Of a stretch of 64,000 bases of DNA, positions 24,440 to 31,575 are shown one piece after another; position 1 is the first letter of the stretch, and each line of letters starts with the position of its first letter. Under the pieces are notes generated by a model that was not told the origin of the DNA, did no database searches, and saw nothing but the letters and a program-made list of their open reading frames with translations. This stretch comes from an uncultured Eubacteriales bacterium. Its GTDB lineage: Bacteria; Bacillota; Clostridia; Oscillospirales; Oscillospiraceae. A program made the translations under genes and the position numbers. Where the stretch lies: positions 1 through 64,000 of the forward strand of contig UQYT01000001.1 of assembly GCA_900545405.1 (NCBI GenBank), in the 5' to 3' direction.

Positions 24440-25738
24440 ATGCGGAAGTGCAACGACTCAGACTGGCGCGAAGACCTCGAGAGCTGCAATATGAACGTGA
24501 TAAAGCCCTGCGATCACGATTGCAACAACACTCGCGGCTGCGGCCACGTCTGCTGCGTGAGCGGCCCCACCGGGCCCACGGGCGCGACGGGCGCTACCGG
24601 AGCAACTGGGCCCACCGGCGCAACAGGCGCAACAGGCCCGACCGGTCCCACCGGCCCGACCGGAGCCACCGGCGCGGGCATCGATACGATAGAGCAGTTC
24701 GTCCCCGGCACGCCCTATTCAGTGGGCGACCTTGTGTATTACAGCGGGGCGCTGTACGACGTAAATACCAATAACCCCACGGGTACCCCCGGCTTCTCGC
24801 CGGACTTCACCCTCGTGACCGTGACCGGACCCACGGGCGCCACGGGCGCGATCGGCCCCACCGGCCCGACCGGACCCACCGGCCCCACCGGCGCTGCCGG
24901 CGCGACAGGCGCAACGGGTGCTACCGGCCCCTCCGGCACCGGCCCGACTGGACCGACCGGCCCCACCGGGCCCACGGGCGCAACGGGCGCTACCGGCCCC
25001 TCCGGCACCGGCCCGACCGGTCCCACCGGACCCACCGGCCCGACAGGCGCGACGGGCGCCACCGGGCCCTCCGGTACCGGCCCGACCGGCCCCACCGGAC
25101 CTACCGGCCCGACAGGCGCGACAGGTGCCACCGGCCCCTCCGGCACCGGTCCGACCGGTCCCACAGGACCTACCGGCCCGACCGGCGCTGCCGGTGCGAC
25201 TGGCCCGACCGGCCCCTCCGGCACCGGACCCACCGGCCCGACTGGACCCACGGGTGACACCGGCGCCACGGGTGCCGAAGGCCCGACCGGCCCGACTGGT
25301 CCCACTGGACCCACGGGCGACACGGGCGCCACCGGCCCCACCGGTCCTACCGGCCCCTCCGGTACCGGCCCGACTGGACCCACAGGTCCCACCGGCGCCG
25401 AAGGCGAGGCGGGCCCCACCGGTCCGACAGGCCCCACTGGACCCACGGGTGACACCGGAGCCCAGGGCACAGAAGGCGCTACCGGTCCTACCGGCCCCAC
25501 CGGCGACACAGGGGCTGAAGGCCCGACCGGCCCGACTGGCCCGACGGGCGACGCCGGAGCCACCGGCGCTGAGGGTCCGACCGGCCCGACCGGCCCGACC
25601 GGACCCACCGGCCCTGCGGGCGGCACCGTGCTCAGAGCTGCTGCAGCGGTCTCCGACGCCACCGGCACCGGCGACATCGTGACGCAGTTCAACCAGCTGC
25701 TCGCCAACCTGCGCAGCATCGGGATATTGTCCGAATGA
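24440..25738 (+). CDS. Collagen-like (Gly-X-Thr) spore-surface protein, BclA-like
   Basis: 432 residues. A Cys-rich head (1-41, seven Cys) precedes a first collagen tract (42-79). A 48-residue non-collagen insert (81-128: PYSVGDLVYYSGALYDV) resembles small carbohydrate-binding modules of the chitin-binding 5/12 type. A long GPT/GAT tract (130-394) and a short C-terminal region follow. Such proteins form glycosylated trimeric fibres on exosporia (the BclA family), with Thr in the Y position as O-glycan site. A six-fold GPS-GT break interrupts the triplet register. There is no signal peptide, as usual for proteins assembled on the spore from the mother cell. Confidence 0.85.
   Translation: MRKCNDSDWREDLESCNMNVIKPCDHDCNNTRGCGHVCCVSGPTGPTGATGATGATGPTGATGATGPTGPTGPTGATGAGIDTIEQFVPGTPYSVGDLVYYSGALYDVNTNNPTGTPGFSPDFTLVTVTGPTGATGAIGPTGPTGPTGPTGAAGATGATGATGPSGTGPTGPTGPTGPTGATGATGPSGTGPTGPTGPTGPTGATGATGPSGTGPTGPTGPTGPTGATGATGPSGTGPTGPTGPTGPTGAAGATGPTGPSGTGPTGPTGPTGDTGATGAEGPTGPTGPTGPTGDTGATGPTGPTGPSGTGPTGPTGPTGAEGEAGPTGPTGPTGPTGDTGAQGTEGATGPTGPTGDTGAEGPTGPTGPTGDAGATGAEGPTGPTGPTGPTGPAGGTVLRAAAAVSDATGTGDIVTQFNQLLANLRSIGILSE
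24941..25147 (+). repeat. Three exact-length 69-bp coding repeats in the collagen tract
   Basis: Three consecutive 23-residue units of the form four GPT, two GAT, GPS, GT (residues 168-190, 191-213, 214-236), with synonymous differences between copies. A 26-residue variant follows. Each unit has seven triplets plus a GT dipeptide. Confidence 0.85.
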
Positions 25739-25748
25739 CCAAGTCTGA

Positions 25749-25777
25749 GAGGACGGCCGCAGCGCCGTCCTCCTTTT
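25749..25777 (+). terminator. Terminator between collagen-like and glycosyltransferase genes
   Basis: Stem GAGGACGGC (25749-25757) / GCCGTCCTC (25764-25772), then CTTTT. The short U-tract may allow read-through into the glycosyltransferase gene 18 nt further on. Confidence 0.7.
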
Positions 25778-25794
25778 AAAAGCAGGAGGGGCAA

Positions 25795-26871
25795 ATGAAA
25801 GTTTACGTCTATGCCATATGCAAAAACGAGAGCAAATTCGCCCTGCGCTGGATGAAGTCGATGTCGGAGGCCGACGGCGTCTACGTCCTAGACACCGGCT
25901 CCGAGGACAACACGGTGGAGCTGCTCCGCGGTGAGGGCGCGATCGTGGAGGTTGAGGTGTTCAAGCCCTGGCGTTTTGACACGGCGCGGAACCGCTCGCT
26001 GGAGATGGTGCCGGAGGACGCGGACGTCTGCGTCTGCACCGACATCGACGAGCTATTCCACCCCGGCTGGCGCGCGCTGCTGGAGGCGGCCTGGAAGCCG
26101 GACACCACCCGCGCCGCCTACCGCTATACCTGGAACTTCAACCCGGACGGCTCCGAGGGCTTCGTCTTCTGGCTCAACAACATGCATTCCCGCCACGGCT
26201 ACCGCTGGACGCACCCTGTCCACGAGGTGCTCGAGCGCACTGTGCCGGAGCCGACGCGCCAGATCTACATAGAGGGCATCCAGCTCGACCACCGCGCGGA
26301 CGACACCAAGCCGCGCAGCCAGTACCTTCCGCTGCTGGAGATGTCGGTCGCCGAGTGCCCGGACGACGACCGGAACATGCACTACCTGGGCCGGGAATAC
26401 TACTTCTACCGCCGCTGGGAGGACGCCATCCGCACCCTTGAGCACCACCTCTCCATGCCGAGCGCAACCTGGGCCGATGAGCGCTGCGCCTCCATGCGCT
26501 ACATAGCCCGCTGCCAGAACGCCCTGGGCAGGGCGGGGGAGGCCAAGCGCTGGCTCTGGCGCGCTATAGGCGAGGCGCCACACCTGCGCGAGCCGTATCT
26601 CGACATGGCAAAGCTGCTGTACGCGGAAAAGGACTGGGACGGCCTCGTCCACATGTGCCGCACCGCGCTGAGAATTACCGAGCGCCCGCGCACCTATATC
26701 TGCGAGGCGGAGTCCTGGGGCAGCCTGCCCTATGACTACCTCTCGCTGGGCCTCTACTACACCGGCCGCTATGCCGAGGCGCTCGCCGCCGTGCGAAAGG
26801 CCATCGAACTTAACCCCACCGAGGACCGCCTGCGCGAGAACGAAAAGTACATCCTCGCCGCCCTGAAATGA
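25795..26871 (+). CDS. Family 2 glycosyltransferase with C-terminal TPR repeats
   Basis: 358 residues. The N-terminal GT-A domain opens with VYVYAICKNESKFALRWM and VLDTGSEDNTVELL; VCTDIDELF supplies the metal-binding DxD. From about residue 200 helical TPR-like repeats follow, ending in the clear unit YTGRYAEALAAVRKAIELNP. Cytosolic GT2-TPR proteins often modify protein targets. Its position directly behind the collagen-like gene suggests that it glycosylates the Thr-rich fibre, as linked transferases do for exosporium collagens. A good AGGAGGGG ribosome binding site precedes the ATG. Confidence 0.85.
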   Translation: MKVYVYAICKNESKFALRWMKSMSEADGVYVLDTGSEDNTVELLRGEGAIVEVEVFKPWRFDTARNRSLEMVPEDADVCVCTDIDELFHPGWRALLEAAWKPDTTRAAYRYTWNFNPDGSEGFVFWLNNMHSRHGYRWTHPVHEVLERTVPEPTRQIYIEGIQLDHRADDTKPRSQYLPLLEMSVAECPDDDRNMHYLGREYYFYRRWEDAIRTLEHHLSMPSATWADERCASMRYIARCQNALGRAGEAKRWLWRAIGEAPHLREPYLDMAKLLYAEKDWDGLVHMCRTALRITERPRTYICEAESWGSLPYDYLSLGLYYTGRYAEALAAVRKAIELNPTEDRLRENEKYILAALK

Positions 26872-26882
26872 CCACACCGTCT

Positions 26883-26910
26883 GCGCCGGGCGGAAATTAG
26901 CGCCCGGCGC
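26883..26910 (+). other. Perfect 10-bp inverted repeat without U-tract
   Basis: GCGCCGGGCG / CGCCCGGCGC with an 8-nt loop, 11 nt after the glycosyltransferase stop. It is followed by A6 rather than T, so it is not a classical terminator. It may protect the 3' end or act with a factor. Confidence 0.5.
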
Positions 26911-26919
26911 AAAAAATAC

Positions 26920-27034
26920 TTGACCTTTGCGCGCGATGGTAGTAGAATATCCTCAGAAGTTAGAGTATGCTAACTCACACAACTTGAACGGCGAAAGCCG
27001 ATATATTTTAAACCGTTAGTTAGATAAAACTAAC
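26920..27034 (+). promoter_or_regulatory. Promoter and two 16-bp dyads upstream of DUF2325 operon
   Basis: Promoter TTGACC (26920-26925), 17 nt, TAGAAT (26943-26948). Dyad 1 is GTTAG-N6-CTAAC at 26959-26974, just past the predicted start. Dyad 2 is the same motif at 27019-27034, exactly 60 bp further on. Between them CGGC-GAAA-GCCG (26989-27000) would form a GNRA-type hairpin in the leader. The dyads are candidate operators for the DtxR-type regulator encoded 2 kb downstream. Confidence 0.6.
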
Positions 27035-27055
27035 TGCAAAAGAAAGGTGATGAGC

Positions 27056-27343
27056 ATGAGCGTAGTTATCGTAGGCGGCAACGAGTGCATGGCAGGGCAG
27101 TACGAGAGCATCTGCCGCGAGCACGGCTGCAAGGCCAAGGTCTATACAAAGCAGAGCGGTTCACTGAAGAAAAAGGTCGGCACGCCGGACCTGCTGATTC
27201 TCTTCATCAGCACCGTCTCGCACAAGATGGCCCTCAGCGTCATCCAGGAGGCCAGGAGGAACAGCGTGCCTGTCGCGCGCGTGCACACCAGCAGCAGCAC
27301 GGCGCTGCGCTCGGCCCTCATCGAACACGGCGCCACGGCATGA
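27056..27343 (+). CDS. DUF2325 domain protein
   Basis: 95 residues from the ATG at 27056, the best-spaced start behind GAAAGG (two in-frame starts lie 6 and 9 nt upstream). SVVIVGGNECMAGQYESICRE and DLLILFISTVSHKMA match the small DUF2325 family, a Rossmann-like fold of unknown function often found near iron-uptake or metal-response genes in Firmicutes. First gene of the unit with DUF3793 and flavodoxin. Confidence 0.8.
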   Translation: MSVVIVGGNECMAGQYESICREHGCKAKVYTKQSGSLKKKVGTPDLLILFISTVSHKMALSVIQEARRNSVPVARVHTSSSTALRSALIEHGATA

Positions 27344-27350
27344 GGACGAC

Positions 27351-27908
27351 ATGGCGCCGCTGGAGAAGTACATGATAGAGCAGGGAGCCCCTACGCTGGC
27401 AAGCCTCAAGACCGGCACGCTCTTTTGCGTGGACACTCAGGAGACGAGGGAGCTGCTCAGACAGATAGGCCAATGGGACCGCCGTCTGAGCGGAAAGGGC
27501 ATATCCATAACGCTGCTGCGCTATAACGGCCGCCGCGCGCTGGTGTACATGTACCGCCGCTCGCAGCTCGAGCGCGACCTGACTTCGGAGGGCGCGGCTG
27601 AGCTGCTGGCCCGGTGCGGCTACGCCTCGGCGGAGCCGGAATACGCCCTCTCCCGGCTGCGTGAGCGCTTCTGCGAGGGAGCCGAGTTCCCGCACGAGAT
27701 CGGCCTGTTCCTGGGCTATCCGCTCTGCGACGTGCTCGGCTACATCAAAAACCGGGGACGCAACAGCAAGCTCACTGGCTGGTGGCAGGTCTACGGCGAC
27801 GAGCAGAGCGCGGCGAGACAGTTCGAGCGCTTCCGCCGCTGCCGGGACATATACACCAGGCTCTGGAGCAGAGGAAAAACGGTGCAGCAGCTGACTGTCT
27901 GCGCCTGA
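27351..27908 (+). CDS. DUF3793 family protein
   Basis: 185 residues, no signal peptide. Blocks such as APTLASLKTGTLF, NGRRALVYMYRRSQLE, PHEIGLFLGYPLCDVLGYI and GWWQVYGDEQSA fit DUF3793, a clostridial family of unknown function usually met beside flavodoxins and iron-transport genes. The FPHEIGLFLGYP motif and conserved Trp suggest a binding pocket, but no catalytic set is evident. It starts 8 nt after the DUF2325 stop and ends 21 nt before flavodoxin. Confidence 0.8.
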   Translation: MAPLEKYMIEQGAPTLASLKTGTLFCVDTQETRELLRQIGQWDRRLSGKGISITLLRYNGRRALVYMYRRSQLERDLTSEGAAELLARCGYASAEPEYALSRLRERFCEGAEFPHEIGLFLGYPLCDVLGYIKNRGRNSKLTGWWQVYGDEQSAARQFERFRRCRDIYTRLWSRGKTVQQLTVCA

Positions 27909-27929
27909 GCAGAAAAGAGGTAATAAAAA

Positions 27930-28352
27930 ATGAGCAAGATAGCAGTAGTATACTGGAGCGGCACGGGCAACACCGAGGCCATGGCAAAGAGCGTCGCCGC
28001 GGGCGCACGCTCCGCGGGCGCGGAGGTAGAGCTGCTTACCGCCGCCGAGTTCGGGCCGGACAAGCTGTCCGCATATGACGCCGCCGCCTTCGGCTGCCCG
28101 GCGATGGGCTCGGAGCAGCTGGAGGAGGACGAGTTCGAGCCCATGTTCTCGGCCTGCAAGCCGGCGCTGAAGGGCAAAAAGATAGCTCTCTTCGGCTCCT
28201 ACGGCTGGGGAGACGGCGAGTGGATGCGCTCCTGGGAGGCCACGGCGAAGTCCTATGGCGCGCACCTCGAGCGTGAGGGCGTTATCTGCGCCGACGCGCC
28301 CGACACCGCGGCTAAGGCCGCCTGCGAAGCCCTGGGCAAGGCCCTGGCTTGA
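27930..28352 (+). CDS. Flavodoxin
   Basis: 140 residues, the short-chain type. The FMN phosphate loop is YWSGTGNTEAMAK. The later loops FGCPAMGSEQLEEDEFEP and GSYGWGDGEWMRSWE carry the isoalloxazine-stacking aromatics. Flavodoxin replaces ferredoxin as a low-potential electron carrier when iron is scarce. Its place behind a candidate metal-regulated promoter and near a DtxR-type gene fits that role. An AAAGAGGT ribosome binding site is present. Confidence 0.93.
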   Translation: MSKIAVVYWSGTGNTEAMAKSVAAGARSAGAEVELLTAAEFGPDKLSAYDAAAFGCPAMGSEQLEEDEFEPMFSACKPALKGKKIALFGSYGWGDGEWMRSWEATAKSYGAHLEREGVICADAPDTAAKAACEALGKALA

Positions 28353-28369
28353 GCGCAAAACAAAATAAG

Positions 28370-28403
28370 AGGCCGGGGGCGGGTTGTCCGCCTCCGGCCT
28401 TTG
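28370..28403 (+). terminator. Terminator after flavodoxin
   Basis: A 13-pair stem AGGCCGGGGGCGG / CCGCCTCCGGCCT with one G-U pair and a 5-nt loop. The U-tract is short (TTG). Confidence 0.6.
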
Positions 28404-28468
28404 ACGTTGTTGACACGGACAATGCGCGGATGATATACTGAAATTGGATAAAACAAGGGGGTGTGCGT

Positions 28469-28903
28469 GTGGAAAAGGACAGAGTCATCCCGCTTTTCAT
28501 CGCAGTTTGCCTGTTTTATGTCTCGGGCAAGCTGCTGAGTTTGCTGATCCGTTCCGGCCCCTGGCCCTATGTCATCGCCGCCGTTGCGAGCCTTGTCCTC
28601 GGCTACGTCCTGTATGACGACAGGATGAAAAACTGGCTCAAAAAGCCGGACTGCAGCGGCAAGGACAGGGGGCTCTCGCTGCTCGTTTCCGCCGTCGTGT
28701 TCGTCATTATTGGAAAACTGCTGCTCTGGATGTTCGAGGTCATCCCGCAGCTCATCTGGGGCAATGACCTGCCCGGCTTCTTCTACAACTGGGTCGCGAG
28801 CTTCATGACGCTCATTTTCGGAGGCCTGGCGCTGCTCGTCATCTGCTTCATGATCGGCGACAGGCTGTATTTCCGCCGCCTGAAGCCCTGGCTGGAGAAT
28901 TGA
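28469..28903 (+). CDS. Hypothetical membrane protein
   Basis: 144 residues from the GTG at 28469, which sits 7 nt behind AAGGGGG; a GTG at 28463 would be too close. Four hydrophobic segments (about 6-27, 31-48, 70-92, 104-128) have short charged loops and Tyr/Lys-rich ends. No family is recognised. A TATACT element about 30 nt upstream suggests its own promoter, so it need not belong to the iron-response unit although it lies between that unit and the DtxR gene. Confidence 0.6.
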   Translation: MEKDRVIPLFIAVCLFYVSGKLLSLLIRSGPWPYVIAAVASLVLGYVLYDDRMKNWLKKPDCSGKDRGLSLLVSAVVFVIIGKLLLWMFEVIPQLIWGNDLPGFFYNWVASFMTLIFGGLALLVICFMIGDRLYFRRLKPWLEN

Positions 28904-28905
28904 AA

Positions 28906-28935
28906 AAGGAGAGGGGAGCCCCTCTCCTTATTTTT
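28906..28935. terminator. Bidirectional terminator, membrane protein / DtxR gene
   Basis: Stem AAGGAGAGGGG / CCCCTCTCCTT with a very short loop, followed by ATTTTT on the plus strand and T-rich sequence on the minus strand. It overlaps the last codons of the DtxR gene. Confidence 0.8.
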
Positions 28936-29314
28936 CTCCCGTTTTGCCGGAGACGTGGGCCTTGAGGGCCTCAAAGGTCTCGGCGCTGATGACGTGCTCG
29001 ATGCGGCAGGCGTCCTCGGCGGCGACCTCCGGGCTCACGCCCATGGCGGTCAGCCAGCCGGAGATGAGCGTGTGCCGCTCGTAGATCTTTTCGGCGATCT
29101 CCCGGCCCTTGTCGAGCAGAGTGATGAAGCCGTCCTTGTCGACATCTATATAGCCGTTGGTTCTCAGGTTCTTCATCGCCACGCTGACGCTCGGCTTGGA
29201 GAAGGAGAGCTCGTTTGCAATGTCTATGGAACGGACGTTGCCCTGCCTGTTGTGGATGACAAGTATGGCTTCAAGGTAATTTTCCGCTGACTCCTGTATC
29301 TTCAAGACTACCAC
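28928..29314 (-). CDS. DtxR/MntR-family metal-dependent regulator
   Basis: 128 residues. The winged helix (SIDIANELSFSKPSVSVAMK) is followed by the wing TNGYIDVDKDGFITL, then a dimerisation/metal domain with DACRIEHVIS. Cys103, Glu106 and His107 align with the primary-site Cys102 and neighbouring His of DtxR/IdeR; manganese-sensing MntR has Glu there, so iron is the likelier metal. It lacks the C-terminal SH3-like domain, as is normal for MntR-length proteins. Likely targets are the dyads upstream of DUF2325. The start could be GTG 29314 or TTG 29305. Confidence 0.88.
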   Translation of the reverse strand: MVVLKIQESAENYLEAILVIHNRQGNVRSIDIANELSFSKPSVSVAMKNLRTNGYIDVDKDGFITLLDKGREIAEKIYERHTLISGWLTAMGVSPEVAAEDACRIEHVISAETFEALKAHVSGKTGEK

Positions 29315-29388
29315 ACCCCATTGCGAATCTTGATATTTCCCTATATAATATCACAGTCGGTCTGCGCTTATCAAGAGCCAAAACGCGG

Positions 29389-29417
29389 TTGACAATCAGG
29401 CTATGCCGGGATAATAT
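29389..29417 (+). promoter_or_regulatory. tgt promoter
   Basis: TTGACA (29389-29394), 17 nt, TAATAT (29412-29417), close to consensus. The leader is about 30 nt, with AGGGGG before the ATG. Confidence 0.8.
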
Positions 29418-29453
29418 TCAAAGAGCGCGAACTGGCGCAACAGGGGGCTTTAA

Positions 29454-30584
29454 ATGTTCAAACTCATAAAGACAGAGGGCCACGCGCGGCGCGGCGAATT
29501 CACCTGCCCGCACGGCACGGTCCAGACGCCGGTGTTCATGAACGTCGGCACCCAGGGCGCGATAAAGGGCGCGCTCTCGGCAAAAGACCTCAGCGAGATC
29601 GGCTGCCAGATAGAGCTTTCAAACACCTACCACCTCCACGTCCGCCCGGGTGACGAGCTCATAAAGTCGCTCGGCGGACTGCACAAGTTCATGACCTGGG
29701 ACGGGCCCATCCTCACGGACAGCGGCGGGTTCCAGATCTTCTCCCTTGCGGAGCTGCGCAAGATAGGGGAGGACGGCGTGCGCTTCAACTGCCACGTCGA
29801 CGGCCGCCACATCTTCATGGGCCCGGAGGAGAGCATGAGGATACAGTCCAACCTCGGCTCCGACATCGCCATGGCCTTTGACGAGTGCATCAAGATCCCC
29901 TCGCCGTATGAGTACGTCCGCCAGAGCTGCGACCGCACGGTCCGCTGGCTGGAGCGCTGCAAAAAGGCGCTGGCGCAGTACAATTCCGAGCCCGACGCCG
30001 TGAACCCCGGCCAGGTGCTCTTCGGCATCAACCAGGGCGCGGTGTTCCACGACATACGCATAGACCACATGAAGCGCATAGCCGACCTGGACCTGCCAGG
30101 CTACGCCATAGGCGGCCTCGCCGTGGGCGAGACGGCGGAGGAGATGTACGACACCATCTCGGCCGTCGAGGAGCACATGCCCAAGGACCGCCCGCGCTAC
30201 CTCATGGGCGTCGGCACACCGGGGAACATCATAGAGTCCGTCTGGCGCGGCGTGGACTTCTTCGACTGCGTAATGCCCGCACGCAACGGCCGGCACGGCC
30301 ACCTCTTCACCTGGGAGGGCATAATCAACATCAAAAACGCCAAATATGAGCGCGACGAGGGCCCCATCGCCCCCGGCTGCGACTGCCCCGTGTGCCGCCG
30401 TTACTCCCGCGCCTATGTCCGCCACCTCTTCAAGGCCGAGGAGATGCTGGCCATGCGCTTTGCCGTCACGCACAATCTCTGGTTCTACAACGACCTCATG
30501 CGCCGCATCCGCGCCGCCCTCGACGAGGGGCGCTACGCCGCGTTCCGTGAGAGATACTCAAAGATTTTGGATACGCGGATATAA
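29454..30584 (+). CDS. tgt: tRNA-guanine transglycosylase
   Basis: 376 residues, full-length bacterial Tgt. Visible blocks are MNVGTQGAIKG, LSNTYHLHVRPG, LTDSGGFQIFSL with the catalytic Asp region, AFDECIKIPSP, VGTPGNIIESVWRGVDFFDC with the nucleophilic Asp, RNGRHGHLFT, and the zinc site CDCPVCRRYSRAYVRHL. It exchanges guanine-34 for preQ1 in GUN-anticodon tRNAs. QueA is also in this window, so the late queuosine steps are present. No preQ1 synthesis genes are seen here. Confidence 0.97.
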   Translation: MFKLIKTEGHARRGEFTCPHGTVQTPVFMNVGTQGAIKGALSAKDLSEIGCQIELSNTYHLHVRPGDELIKSLGGLHKFMTWDGPILTDSGGFQIFSLAELRKIGEDGVRFNCHVDGRHIFMGPEESMRIQSNLGSDIAMAFDECIKIPSPYEYVRQSCDRTVRWLERCKKALAQYNSEPDAVNPGQVLFGINQGAVFHDIRIDHMKRIADLDLPGYAIGGLAVGETAEEMYDTISAVEEHMPKDRPRYLMGVGTPGNIIESVWRGVDFFDCVMPARNGRHGHLFTWEGIINIKNAKYERDEGPIAPGCDCPVCRRYSRAYVRHLFKAEEMLAMRFAVTHNLWFYNDLMRRIRAALDEGRYAAFRERYSKILDTRI

Positions 30585-30589
30585 TTTTC

Positions 30590-30618
30590 TTGCATTTAGG
30601 AAAATATGAGGTTATAAT
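30590..30618 (+). promoter_or_regulatory. yajC promoter
   Basis: TTGCAT (30590-30595), 17 nt, TATAAT (30613-30618), with GGAGG before the yajC ATG. Confidence 0.75.
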
Positions 30619-30656
30619 TTACACGCTGTACATTTTCTCAGGTTGGAGGTTTTCAA

Positions 30657-31073
30657 ATGTTCTACAATGTCCTGTCAGCAGACGCGGCTGCTACCGGCGG
30701 GCTCGGCGGAATGTCGTCGATCCTGTTCCTGGTCATCATCTTCGTCGTATTTTACTTCTTCCTCATCCGTCCGGAGAACAAGAGGAAAAAGAAGCTCACC
30801 GAGATGCGCAACAACATCAGCATCGGCGATGAGATCGTCACCATCGGCGGCATAATGGGCAAAGTCGTCCAGGTCACCGAGGACACCATCACCTTCGAGA
30901 CCGGCGAGGACCGTGTCCGCATGCAGGTCACCAAGTGGGCCATCTCCTCCAACGTCCGCGAGGAGAAGCAGCGCGCCGCGCAGGAGGCTGCCGCCAAGGC
31001 CGCCAAGAGCAAGAAGAACGCTGCCAAGACTTCCGGCGAGGAAAACAAAATAGACGAGGGCAAGGGCGAATAA
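30657..31073 (+). CDS. yajC: Preprotein translocase accessory subunit YajC
   Basis: 138 residues. One membrane helix (about 19-38) ends in the family mark YFFLIRPENKRKKK. The conserved SIGDEIVTIGGIMGKVVQV beta-domain follows, and then a charged Ala/Lys-rich tail longer than in E. coli. YajC binds SecDF and aids export. Its place behind tgt is the standard tgt-yajC order of bacteria, although secDF does not follow here. Transcription ends at the hairpin at 31094. Confidence 0.95.
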   Translation: MFYNVLSADAAATGGLGGMSSILFLVIIFVVFYFFLIRPENKRKKKLTEMRNNISIGDEIVTIGGIMGKVVQVTEDTITFETGEDRVRMQVTKWAISSNVREEKQRAAQEAAAKAAKSKKNAAKTSGEENKIDEGKGE

Positions 31074-31093
31074 GTCCGCGCCAAGTCATTAAA

Positions 31094-31146
31094 TCCCCCC
31101 TGACGCAATAGGATGTACAAAACATCCGCGTCGGGGGGAATTTTTT
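31094..31146 (+). terminator. yajC terminator that sequesters the next gene's ribosome binding site
   Basis: The outer stem pairs TCCCCCCTGACGC (31094-31106 region) with GCGTCGGGGGGA (31128-31139). The inner stem pairs GGATGT (31111-31116) with ACATCC (31122-31127). T6 (31141-31146) abuts the next ATG. The only Shine-Dalgarno-like run for that ATG, GGGGGGA, is inside the stem. Confidence 0.8.
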
Positions 31147-31575
31147 ATGCAGACAAGTGTGGAACGGAAAGGGAAGAAGAGGTCGCGCCTGAGATGGTAT
31201 GTGCTAGGCCCGGTCCTGGGCGCCGTAGCCTCGGCGGTGCTGCTGTATATTACAGCGGTGCTGCTGGAGAGACAGATATTGCCATATTCAGTGGCCGGGG
31301 AACTGGTGATCGCCTGCCTGTTCCTTGGCTCGACCGCAGGCGGGGCAGGCGCCGCAAAGCGCCGCGGCTCAGCTCCGCTGCCTTCGGGCCTGACAGCCGG
31401 AGCAGCCCTCGCAGCGGCCGTCGTCGTGGTCTCGCTGATGGCACAGGGGGAGGGGGCGATATCCGCCGACTGCCTGCGCCATGTGATAGCCGCGGTTGCG
31501 GGCGGAGCCTTCGGCGGTGCGCTGTGCTTGAACCGCGGAGGCGGCAAACGTAAAAAACGCGCCCGCAGAAGGTAG
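31147..31575 (+). CDS. TIGR04086 family membrane protein
   Basis: 142 residues with about four hydrophobic segments (22-42, 50-68, 84-102, 112-130), Lys/Arg-rich ends and small-residue-rich helices (GAGAAKRRG, GAALAAAVVVV). Length, topology and position directly after yajC fit the TIGR04086 family, which includes B. subtilis YrzE; function unknown. The start codon directly abuts the T-run of the yajC terminator, and its ribosome binding site is part of that hairpin, so expression may be low or conditional. Confidence 0.75.
   Translation: MQTSVERKGKKRSRLRWYVLGPVLGAVASAVLLYITAVLLERQILPYSVAGELVIACLFLGSTAGGAGAAKRRGSAPLPSGLTAGAALAAAVVVVSLMAQGEGAISADCLRHVIAAVAGGAFGGALCLNRGGGKRKKRARRR

Noticed and set aside
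24590..25620. Dense short repeats that could suggest a CRISPR or other array
   Set aside because: The repeats are 9-bp multiples in one coding frame (Gly-Pro-Thr and related triplets) with no unique spacers; this is a collagen-like gene.
26883..26910. Intrinsic terminator after the glycosyltransferase gene
   Set aside because: The stem is perfect but is followed by A6 instead of a T-run on the plus strand.
28370..29314. A copy of the GTTAG-N6-CTAAC dyad in front of the DtxR-type gene itself
   Set aside because: I looked in the region upstream of 29314 and found no match, so autoregulation through this motif is not supported.
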